Shown here in pieces: positions 1 through 9,903 of a stretch of DNA of 64,000 bases. This stretch comes from Chinchilla lanigera (Eukaryota; Chordata; Mammalia; Rodentia; Chinchillidae), in assembly GCF_000276665.1 (NCBI RefSeq), contig NW_004955418.1, positions 773,169 through 837,168 of the forward strand, written 5' to 3'. Numbering within the stretch: the stretch's first letter is position 1; the number at the start of each line of letters is the position of its first letter. The notes beneath the pieces are model-generated. The model did no database searches and was not told the DNA's origin. It was given only the letters and a program-made list of their open reading frames with translations. A program made the position numbers and the translations under genes.

Positions 1-3000
1 GGCCAGTCCCAGAAGCAACAGGTCCTCCAGGGAAGCTCTCAGCCTGACCTCAACCCTCCTCTTTCCCTGCTTTGGCCCCTCTAAGGGGCAGCCGCTTTCA
101 TGTTATGGACCCTGGGGAATATTCTAGCCTTGAAAATGCTCTGAACTGTTTAGAACAGACCTGCTGTAGACTCCTAAGGGTCCTGGAATCCCTCACAGAG
201 ATGGGCCACCCCTACATCCCCTTTCTTTGCCTCCTGCATCAGGCCTGTCCTCTTCCCTAGCCCCGTGAGCCCCTGACCCTTAAAGGTGTCCAGCATGAAA
301 CCAGCTCTGGCTCCATGAAGAAAAGGCTCAGTCCCCCAAGACAGATGCCAGCGCTGAGGGGTGCCTGGGGGCCCAGGCTCCCCTCCAGAGTTCTGTGTAG
401 GAAAAGAATGGCTGAAATAGGTGGGCTCTCAGAGGGCTCTGCCAGCAAGGCTGCACCCCTAGGAGCCCAGGGGAATCTAAGAGAAGCCTGAGCCCCTGTG
501 AAGATGGCAGGTGCCCTGTTTCTCCACCCCACCAGCCCAACTGCTTCACAGCTTAGAACCTGAGCTTTGTACCCATAGCCACTCAGCGCCCCTGGTCAGC
601 CCCAGTCAGGGCTCCTGGAACTGACTTCCCTGACTCCCTTTGTCCGCTGGCAGGGGAGAGGAACCTCCCTGGTGGGGACTTATGTCCTCAGAGCTGTGCT
701 GGAGAAGGGCAGGGGGGAGGGGATGGGCAGAGCCCAGAGGCCATTCTGGTGGTGGGTGAGCTGGGAGGGGAGGGGGGAAGGCCTCTCGGGGCTCCTGATG
801 ACACCTGAATAGAATGAAAAGGAAAAAAATTAAGAAACGGGACTCACGTCTTACCATTTGTGCTGTTTGTTTACTTTTTATTTTGATTTTTTTGCATTTC
901 CGCTTAGCTTGGATAATGAAACGACACTGGTCAGTTTCATTCCAGTTTCTATGAAACTCAGTTTTCCTTCCTGGTCTCTTACCCTTGTTGCTGTGTATCG
1001 GTTCAGAGCCCTGCAGGCGTGTTGGAAGGCAGGCACTCTCCGTAAGCCTCCCGTTTTTCTAGAACTCAGTGCCAAAAGAAACTGTCACTGATGCTGAATT
1101 TTGTTGTTGTTGTTGTTTAAAAAAAAAAGAGAAAGAAAAAAGAAAGAAAGAAAACTTCAGGGGATTTGAAAATGAGGGTCCAAGTCAAGATGGCTGTCTC
1201 CTGTCTGGGCCAGACAGGGGCTCCACACCTCCTCTCGCTGCTTTCTCCTCTTCTCTCCGTGTGTTTGTTCAGCACGGTTGGTGCGTGACTCTCGGGGACT
1301 GGTTCAGGGGATGATGACAGAACAAGACTCTTTCCAGCCCTGTGCACATACCAGCGGCATGCCTCCCTCTCCCATTGGCTCATGCCCCATCCCCCTGCTC
1401 CCAGCCCACGCCATCTGCCTGCTCATCCTCACACATCTCCACCTGCCCTCCATGAACTCCGAACCTGCACTCCTCCCAGTGCCTGGAGCACGCCCTCATC
1501 CTCCATCCTCTCCTCCCCCTGGGTGAGGGCAGCACATATGGCATTATCCCCAGGCTACCAAAAGGAGAAACTGAGGCCCGGGAGGCAGGGTCGGGAAAGG
1601 GGAACGCAGAGGCCCTGGCCTCTGTCACCCCAGATGCAGCCCGTGGGCTCTCCTCGCTGCCCCCTCTTACCCCTGCTCTTCTCCAGCCCTGGGTACAGAC
1701 CTTCCCAGAGTCAAAGCTGACGACTTAGCAGGAAGAGCTGGTGGGCAGGCTGCTACTCACCACCCAGTTCAACCCGTCCTTTGGCCCCTGAAATTCAGTT
1801 TGAGTGGGAACCACAGCCACCCGTGCTGAGCTCAGATTCCCACCCTGGTTGATGGGTGCGTGCACCCTGGACTCTGTTACCTTGGTCTTGGGGGCAGGTT
1901 ACAAAGACCACAGGCCTGGCCCCCTCCCAGAATGTACCCTAGGGAAACTCTAGCCTCCATAAGCAGGACTAAAAAGAAAAATTGGACTTAGCGCTCTCAA
2001 AGCATGGCATGGGCTCCAGTCTTCCCCACCCCTCACTCCACCCATCACCCCGAGACATTTCTTTGTTCCCTAGGAGGTAAGCAGTCTCAGGGCAGGACGG
2101 CTAGCTCCAGAAAGGTGCAGGACTCCAGGGCCCCACTTGTGTTGTAGATGGTATCAGTGGTGCCACTGGAGTTGTGCAACTCATTGGCCATAAAAGATAT
2201 GAGGATGCTTGAACAGGCCAGAATAGGCCATGCTGGGTGTGAAAGCAGGGACACAAGGATGTATTTAGCTGTCACTCGTCTCCAAGAATCATTAGACAGC
2301 AGTCTGCTTATCAGCAATGGAAATAAATTGTCCCTTTGTCACCTCCTGCCCCTGCAGTCCCCTATTCTCTCCTTTACACACACACACACACGCGCGCGCG
2401 CACACACACTTACGTACACTAGTTTCCCATCTTGGAGTCATCCAAGAGCCAGACTAATCCCAAACATTGGCCACAGTCAAACCTATGTCTTTCTTACTGC
2501 TTTGTGGATTCTAGAAGTCATTTTGATAACTTCCTGGATCCTTATCCTCCACCTCCAAAATTACTTCTGTTTTAAAAATCACTTCTCCTTTGTCCCCAGT
2601 CACCACATCAGTGTCCACGCACAGGAAGAGGAGGTGAGCCTAGCTAAGGTAGCTGGGAAGCCTTAGCCACTCCATCTTCCTGGGCTGAGATGATTGAGGA
2701 CAAGGTCAGGGATCAAAGGATGTATTGCTAAGGGACCCCCTCCTCCAAGCTCTCACCACCACTTCTCCGGACACTGCTCAGCCCTCATCCGCCACTGGCC
2801 AGGCATGCTGCACGCTCACTGCCATCCTGCAGTGACCCTCCTCCCTCTCCTTCGGGAGATGCCACTGAGGTCCCAGCTCTCTGCCCACCAATTGCCTCCA
2901 TTCCCTACTCCCTAGATTTGAGGCCACAGGGTTTTCATGAGTTTCTATCACGGCCAATGGTCACCTCTCACTGTGAAGTCCAAGGGCCTTGCTGCTGCTT

Positions 3001-4402
3001 CTGTACACTAGAAGGCTAAAGGGCAGAGCACCTTTACCGCTTGGGAAAGGTAGGTCAATTAGTGTTGAACAGTGGCCTGTTACTGAGGGGGCCCTGATGG
3101 TGGGCTTCCCTCGCTTCCTAGAAGACAGGCCAAGGCAACACAGACCCACCTTTGAGTACAGAGATGTAGGGAAGGGGTCAGGCCAGCCCTGTCTATAAGC
3201 TTCTCCATAGCCAGCTGGCCTTGCTGAGGTTCAGAAGAGTAACAGGGCTGGGCATGTCTCCCAGAGATCTGCAAGATAGGGACTTCCTTGAAGGGAGAAA
3301 TGGCAGCCAGCAAGCAGAAGGCGATGTACTTTCGGAACAAGGACAAGGTCAGGGGGATGGGAGTGGGCGGTGCCTGGAAGCTCTAGGCAAGCCAAGATGC
3401 AAGAAAGGTGCAGGACAGAGCCAGACCCGCAAAGAAGAGCAGGTCACAGGGAAACGGCAGGAGAGCCCAGGCTGGCTCCCAGCAGGCTTCCAATGTGGAA
3501 CAGGCTTCCTGGGTCACCCTGTGAGCCTGCTCCAAACTCCCCCTGCACTCGAGTCAGAAACACAGCTTTGGGCCAGGGTCAGCAGTTCACAACGGTTAGC
3601 TCCTCCAGATTTCCCTTTCCTTACTAAGCTTTCCCTATGTCTGTTACTCTAGAGCAGCCTTCCCCAAACAGTGTTCCACAGAATTCCTCTAAAAAACGCT
3701 CTCTGTGTTCAAATGAATTTGAGACGTACTAGAAAGCTGTTTCTTCCTATAAGACTTTTCATAACCTTCCATATGCTAATGTAGGCTACAAAGCTATAAG
3801 AAGCCCTGGGAAGGGATTCCCTAAACTTATTTGACCACAGAAACCTCTGAGAAAACAGATCAAACATTTCCTAGGTCACTTTTGTCATGGACACACAGTC
3901 TGGGGACAGCCTGCCAGAGTTCTGCTTTGAGCTTTCTGGGGGGTGTTTCATGAATAAGAAAAGCTGCCCAGAGCACAGGAGAGAACCCTTTAACAAGGTC
4001 TAGAAGGAGTGGCTCCCAAGAACTTGGTATCCTTTCATGGCTCCTGCCTGGCACCAAGGGGCTACAGTTCTGGCTTCTGGGGCACCAGGCAGGTAAGAAG
4101 AAAAGCTCCAGGACTAGGAGTGCAATTAGTCAATAACCGCCCACCCCACCCTGCTTTCCTAAGTCATCCTCCTCCCCGCCCCAGCCCGCCTTCCCCACAC
4201 CCATGGAGCCACATCGATTAGACAGATTGTGAGATTTCAGAGCCCTCCACCCAGCCCCCTACTCCAGCCCCTCCAGCTACAAGTGTGCCCCCAAGTGCCT
4301 GACTTGGTTTTTCCCATTCATCACTGTGCACTTTGATTTCTAACCTTAGCCTCGCGGATGATGCCAGTTTGTTCTGTGATTTTTCCCCTTTTCCTTCTCC
4401 AG
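1..4402. other. NRG2 intron sequence upstream of the EGF alternative exons
   Basis: No coding exon could be supported here. I looked for the common EGF exon that encodes the first four cysteines and did not find it. The stretch is GC-moderate unique-looking DNA with an A/G-rich tract near 1118-1156 and an alternating CA/CG tract at 2376-2411. An old transposon-like patch is possible near 3650-3880, but I cannot classify it. Confidence 0.6.
2376..2411. repeat. (CA)n-(CG)n-(CA)n dinucleotide tract
   Basis: A run of CA units passes into five CG units and back to CA. It is a strict purine-pyrimidine alternation of about 35 bp, the type of sequence that can adopt Z-DNA. It lies in an NRG2 intron. 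Confidence 0.85.
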
Positions 4403-4479
4403 ATGTCCAAACGGATTCTTCGGACAGAGATGTTTGGAGAAACTGCCTTTGCGATTGTACATGCCAGATCCTAAGCAAA
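4403..4479 (+). CDS. NRG2: NRG2 alternative exon alpha: end of EGF-like domain
   Basis: This 77-nt exon has a TCTCCAG acceptor just before it and a GTATGT donor just after. It enters in phase 2 (one base completes a Lys codon) and leaves one base of the next codon. It encodes the last two EGF cysteines, CPNGFFGQRC, followed by LEKLPLRLYMPDPKQ. This is the alpha-type ending, with Leu and Lys after the final cysteine where beta has Gln and Phe. EGF C-terminal loops set ErbB receptor preference and potency. It is used instead of the exon at 4865-4923, which lies 385 nt downstream and has identical phases. Spliced directly to the exon at 13706 it continues KAEELYQKR. Calling it alpha rests on my recollection of the NRG2 isoform residues. 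Confidence 0.95.
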
Positions 4480-4636
4480 GTATGTTTGAAGATACAAACA
4501 CAAGTCCCTGCTCCTTAGAAAGCTTCCGGGTGCAGTCCCCCCAATGTAGGGCATAGGGCCAGGGGTGTTGGTTGTTTTGATCTTCGGCTGTTTTGTTTTG
4601 TTTCTCTTTTCTTTTTTGTATTTTGGTTTGTTAGTT

Positions 4637-4676
4637 CTTTTGTTTTGTTTTGTTTTGTTTTGTTTTGCTTTGTTTT
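4637..4676. repeat. (TTTTG)n pentanucleotide repeat
   Basis: About eight consecutive TTTTG units lie in the short intron between the alpha and beta EGF exons, within a wider T/G-rich stretch starting near 4575. Length is likely to vary between individuals. Confidence 0.85.
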
Positions 4677-4864
4677 TCATTTTTGGCCTAATCCTTGGGT
4701 TTAAAGTTCAGGGCTGCAGGTAAGGGGCAGAGTGGCAAGATCAGTACAAATGGTAACGGTGGCAAGAAACCCAGCTGGCATTGGCAGGAGCCCGTGCCGG
4801 GGTGTTGTGATGCCTGTGTCTTGCTATCCTGGCTCTCTCTTTCTGGTTTTCTTTCTTTTGGTAG

Positions 4865-4923
4865 GTGTCCTGTGGGATACACCGGGGACAGGTGTCAGCA
4901 GTTCGCAATGGTCAACTTCTCCA
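4865..4923 (+). CDS. NRG2: NRG2 alternative exon beta: end of EGF-like domain
   Basis: This 59-nt exon follows a TTTTGGTAG acceptor and is followed by a GTATGT donor. It has the same entry and exit phase as the alpha exon, so the two are interchangeable. It encodes CPVGYTGDRCQQFAMVNFS, closing the EGF fold with the Gln/Phe-bearing beta ending that resembles NRG1-beta (CPNEFTGDRCQNYVMASF). It can splice to the microexon at 9880 (beta1-like, adding HLGFELKE) or directly to the transmembrane exon at 13706 (beta2-like). Reading past its donor stays open for 12 more residues to a TGA at 4959-4961. Confidence 0.95.
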
Positions 4924-6754
4924 GTATGTCTCTTTCTTCTATTTCTTCTCTTCCCTGGTGATTGGCAGTCTTCCCCTGCGGGAGGGATGGGGCCTTTCTT
5001 GTTAAGACTGGGTGGGAAATGGGGGTGTCCTGGGTTCTTTTCAATCCTAAGTGCTCACCAGCAGCCCATGCAGAGGAGACCGATACACCACCTGCCTCTG
5101 CACCATACTGCCCGGGCACAATAATGTTGAGTTCTTTCTACATGGGGCCACATACAGGCCTCTCCCCTACTTCTGGGGTCAGACAGCCTGGCCAGAATGG
5201 GAAGAGGCAGTTGCAGAGCCCTTTGCTGCCTCAGAAGGCTGTTGGAAGGTGTCAGGCTTCTGAGGAGGCCAGGCAGGGCGGGTGTGCATGTGTGTGCTAA
5301 TATATTTGACAGAGGATAAAAAGGTCTCACAAACCTGCCTTCTGTCTTGCCAGAGTGTGTTTGGTTTGGGGTTCAGGGCCAAGGAGGGGAGGATGAGTTT
5401 GAGGGAGAGCAGGACCCAGCAGAATGATTTCCACAGGTACTAGAGACATTTGTGTGGCTGCAGGATGGGGTAGGCCAGGAGTTGCTGCTGATGCTCAGAC
5501 AGAGGGAGTGAAAACCAACAGGAAACTGGCAACTTTTCCCGGACCTCTCTGGTTTGAGTCCCCATCCTGGATTTCATTCTTTCCTCTTCCCACTCCCGAA
5601 GTCCGGGATCTCTAGTTTACACACCTTGGGCGGGGAGCCCTGCAGCCCAGGAATGCAGCCGTAATTGTGGGGTGCTTACTTCAGGGCCTAGAAGCAGTTC
5701 TTTCAAGCACCAGCAGGTGGAGGTGGAGCCAAGCAAAAGGCCACTGTCTGGTCGCGGACTTGGTCCGGAGCCCAGTGGTCTCTTGGCCAGGTCTGAAACA
5801 TGTCATCCATCCCATCCTGCAGAAAGGACTAGGTCCCTGCCCACCCCCATCTCCTTTCCTGGATGGACACCTGGGTCCCATGAGGAGTCCAAGTGATACC
5901 TGGATGTTGGAAGTAGAATGAGGGGTTCAAAGAGGAGTTCAGGATCTTTTTGATAGCTCATGTGGTTTGGGTTCCAGGATATAGAGATGAATCTTCCTGG
6001 TCCTCCTCAGACTACCGCACAAAACCCCAGAAAGATACTGTTAACCCTGAGCCAGTCCTAGGGGCCTTTGTGGGTCGGGGCTGGTAGGCCCAGAGGGACA
6101 CCTTGTCTTCATAGTGTAGACAGCAGCACTCTGCTCGGGCCCTCTAGTAAGGGACCAGGGAGGCAGGCTGGAGGGAAAGGGGCCTGTAGAAAGGCCATAT
6201 GGCCCAACAGAATTCTCTAGAGCCTAGGCTCTGGAAGAATTTCAGAACCAGATCCAGGCTGCATGGAGAATATAGGGCAGGAGGGGCCTGAGGAGGGGGC
6301 AGAACAGCCAGGTGAGTGAGCTAGGTGAGAAGGGTGGTGGGTGCCATGTTGCTCTCCACCCTTTGGCGGAAAGCCTCTCTGCCTTCTGGGGCTGTTCTGG
6401 ACAGGCAGTCCCAGCCTGTCCTGAATCACAGTGGTGGAACCTCCAGCACTTGGGCTGCTGTCCAAGGCCTCTCTGCCATCTGGGCTATTTCAGCTTTCAG
6501 CTCAGCTCTGCTGGGAGGGTCAACCCAGGAGCCCATAAAAGAGTCTGCAGATGTAGCCCTCGGCCCAGCCCTGGCCTTCTCATGTGTGTCACCAGTACAG
6601 TTGCAGTTACCTTTCTATAAAGGACTCATGCTCTTAAAGCACTTTCCCCAAGAGCCCTTCATATGCTGCGCTAGCAGAGAATGACTGCAGAGGTAGTGTG
6701 CTGTGCTTGCTGAAGTGGTCAGCTTCCGGTTCCAAGAGCTCAGGAGGAAAATTG

Positions 6755-6880
6755 TCAGTTGCCTAGCTTACTAGTTCTGGGGCCTTCTTTAATCCCTCTG
6801 GATTTGTTTTCTCATCTGTAAAATGGGGATTACTTTTGTGCCTGCAGGGTTGCTAGAAGGATGACATGAGGTGATGCATG
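6755..6880 (+). repeat. MIR SINE remnant
   Basis: The order 'cttctttaatccctctg', 'tctcatctgtaaaatgggga', 'cagggttgctagaaggat' matches the core of the ancient mammalian MIR element in sense orientation. It is diverged and lacks clear ends. Confidence 0.65.
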
Positions 6881-7149
6881 TGAAGTTCTAGTGGGGCGGC
6901 TACCATTGTCATCAGCGTGCAATTCAACACCTGTCCCGGCTATAGCTGGCACTGGGAGAGCTGGAGGGCATCATCCCCCTCAAGCCTGCCTCCCAGCATC
7001 CCCAGCAAAGTGTGTGACCTTAGCGGCCCACCCAAACCACCTCAACACTAGGCTTTTTGGAAAGACCAAGGAAATGGAGCCTGGGATCACAGTAGACTTT
7101 GAAGCTCCTTCTCCACTGACAGCCCCACTCTATCTGCGTATCCCTGTGT

Positions 7150-7330
7150 GAATCTGTGCACACCTGCACACACATGCACAAACACATCTGCATGCTCCAC
7201 ACCTGTATGCACCAGTGCAAACACAGGAGCACATGTCCACACACACAACACAAGAGTGTGTGCTGACACACTTGACACATGCACAAATATAAGCACACAC
7301 ACACGTGTAAACACAGGAACATGCGCACAT
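7150..7330. repeat. Degenerate CA/CACACA-rich tract
   Basis: An imperfect array of 'acaca' and 'cacatgcac' motifs over about 180 bp creates open frames on both strands that read Cys-Val or Thr-His repeats. These are composition artefacts, not genes. Confidence 0.7.
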
Positions 7331-9755
7331 CAGCACAGGTATTGCTACCTTCTTGTCCAGGCTCCTTATGCCTATGTGTCTCAGGATATGTCCAAGGTGA
7401 AAACTGTGCATGCTACCTGGGAAGCCTGGCCCTGCTTGGAGTCTAGCTTCAGGTTGCCATGGTTATTGGTCAGTATGCAAATTTCTGGTCCATGGAACCT
7501 TCTCATGACTTAGTAGTGCCGCCTCATCCTGGCTGAGTGACAGACAGTGAGCATGAGTGGGAAATGGCTTTCTTTACTGGGACAGATACAGCCCTAAGGC
7601 TCTCAGAACCCATTCTGCTTCCAGGGAAAAGGCGGCTACCTGGTGACTGGCCAGGCCTTCAGTGAGTGACCTTACTAATCATGCCAGCCACCACTGATCC
7701 CCATAAACAGTACTAGCTTTTGACTCAAAGAGCACACCATCAGGAGCCCTGAAAGCTGCTACCACTATGATCGGTTCCCAGACGAGAGACAGAAGAAAAC
7801 TCTCAAAGGGTTTCGGGACCACTTTCTTCTCCAAGTGGTCATTGTTCCCAGGAACAGCCACTTGGGCCTGCCCCATGACTAACAAGGCAGGAATAGCTAT
7901 AGCTTAGCCCCAAGAGACTAGAGACCTTGCCTCCAGTCTCTGCCTCCTGATTCCTTGCATGACCTTGAAAAGGTGTCCTGGAACCACTAGGCCCCAGCTG
8001 CCTCATACGATATAACAGCCTTGGCTAAAAGTGAGGTGCGGCCAGCTCTTAGTATCCTGGGTGCTGTGGTCACGCTGGGGTGTTCTCTCTCAGGGCACGT
8101 GCCTGGCTATTCAAACGATGTGTGTGCCCTTCAGCTGCCTGGAGGGTCCTCTGGGCTCCAGGATTAACTACTACATGCACTGCCCTGAGACCTTTTGAGT
8201 CTGTCAGGCTTGTGCATCTTCTGGTCCTGGCTAGCCACCCTGCACGAGTGAACAGACTATACTTGTGGCAACTGTCTCTGACTTCCAAACAAAGCTGCAA
8301 AGAAGGCAAAGAGAAGACAAAGAGCTCCAGTTTGGGGGGCCAGGATCAATATAAGTGCTTCCTTGGGGTGGTCTCTGCACAGAACTGGGGGGCCAGGGGA
8401 TCTGCCTCAGGGCTGGTAGATCCAAAACCACCTTGGTCTCTGGCTTAGAGCCATTCTGCCCTTCTGCCCTTTGCCAAATGTAGAACTCTTCAGAATCCCT
8501 TTTGGGAAGCAGAGAGAGAGCAGTTCAGAGTGGGCCATGCTCCGGACATCCTGCCGGCTACCTGGGCTCCCGTCCTTGGCGGCAGATGAGCACATCACCC
8601 ACACCATGCCCACCCCAGCCCTAGCCAAACTGACTACACTTCTGTGAAGGCAGAGAGGGAACAAACCCAGGCCAGCAGAGTGCCCTTGCATGATGTGTTG
8701 AGCCTCCTGCCACCAGGCCTGCTCACGTCTGCTCTGACAGTGTGTGGGCACTTTCAACAGAAGAGGAAACAGAAACTATGGCTTGCCCATGTCCACTGAG
8801 CAAATGAAATGCAGACTCAGACCTGTAGGCTGGTGCCAGCTCTACCTTAGAATGGGAGGTGAACTTTTTTAATGATACCGTGGCGATTTCTAGGCTCCCA
8901 AGCCTGATGCCATTTGTCTAGATGATTGCCAGGTTTGCAAACTTCCCAGGATCCCGTGACCAGAGCTGATCATCACTTAACAACTAAGACTCAGAGATCT
9001 AAATAGGTTGACTGTCACTCAGGACCACACAGCACTTCAGTGGCAAAGCTGTCAGTGATGTGGGTATCTACCTAGCAGAGCACTGAAATCTCACACTTCA
9101 CACTCAGAAATGAATTCATCAGCTATGTGAGTTCACAGGTGAACCTGCACTCTTCGCATTCTTCAAGCTGCACTATGGTCTTCTAAGTAGTGAGCTCAAG
9201 CCTAGAGCCTTAGGCCAGCGCCTGCAGGATTGAGGGGTAGTGACCTGCTGCCTGGAGTCTCCTCCACTCCAGCCTCCTGCTCCCCCAGTATCTCCCAGGA
9301 TCCTAGGAGATGGGCAGGCCAGCTAGGCCAGGAGGTAGGGCATGGACACCTGGCCAGTCTGGGGAGCTCATTCCCTCTTTCTGAACAGAAGAAAGGGCCC
9401 TGTGAGTGAGCCAGGTAGGCTGTCTCTGGGAGGGTTTGAGAGTGCTAAAGGGCTGGGGCTGGAGCTAGGAGGAGTGGAGAGGGCACTCCTCGCCCCCATA
9501 CCCTTAGCCCTTTCCTCCAGGGAATAATTGACAACTGACTCTGCACCTGTGCCTCCCTCCCCTACCCCCAAGTACTAACCGACTGCTCATCTCTAAAGAG
9601 CCTGCCCTGCCTGCCGATTCTAATACTGCCTCTCTATGTCCCTCTTGGGGCTCTTGGGGACTGGGCACCAGGAAAGGAGCTCAGGAGGCTGGGAGGGGAC
9701 ACTACTAACCTGCTTTCACCTCACAGGCTAGCTGCTGGTGTCTGAAGAGTCCTGA

Positions 9756-9878
9756 CCAACGTTTCTCTCTCTCTCTCTCTCTCTCCCCTTCTCTCCCCTG
9801 CCCTCCCCATCTCCCATTTCTCTTTGTCCCTCCACCTCCACCTCATCCCCCCTCATCCTCCTCTCTTCTGCACTGCCA
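9756..9878 (+). promoter_or_regulatory. Extended pyrimidine tract upstream of NRG2 microexon
   Basis: About 120 nt of almost pure C/T, starting with roughly eleven CT units near 9763, runs to the acceptor of the 24-nt exon. A TGC sits just before the AG. Such tracts bind PTB proteins and TGC motifs near microexon acceptors bind SRRM4; both are known regulators of neuronal microexons. The regulation here is inference from position and composition. Confidence 0.55.
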
Positions 9879-9879
9879 G

Positions 9880-9903
9880 AGCACCTTGGATTTGAATTAA
9901 AGG
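9880..9903 (+). CDS. NRG2: NRG2 24-nt juxtamembrane microexon
   Basis: Bounded by ACTGCCAG before and GTATGG after, this exon is exactly 24 nt and so does not change the frame. Joined to the beta exon it gives K-HLGFELKE and then AEELYQKR from the transmembrane exon. The insert is the counterpart of HLGIEFME, the segment that distinguishes NRG1 beta1 from beta2. It lies in the extracellular stalk between the EGF domain and the membrane, the region cut during ectodomain shedding, so inclusion may affect processing. The splice signals, size and homology agree well. Confidence 0.92.

Larger units (their letters stand above)
4924..9879. other. NRG2 intron between beta exon and microexon
   Basis: Mostly unique GC-rich intron with no supported exon. 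It contains a MIR remnant near 6755-6880, a CA-rich degenerate tract at about 7150-7330, and a long pyrimidine tract just before the microexon. Confidence 0.6.

Noticed and set aside
3650..3880. Possible hAT-type DNA transposon remnant
   Set aside because: Phrases such as 'ccccaaacagtgttccacag' look familiar, but I could not define terminal repeats or a family, so it is not listed as a feature.
7087..7411. Several Cys/Val/His-rich open frames on both strands
   Set aside because: They are translations of a degenerate CA repeat, without splice signals or family resemblance.
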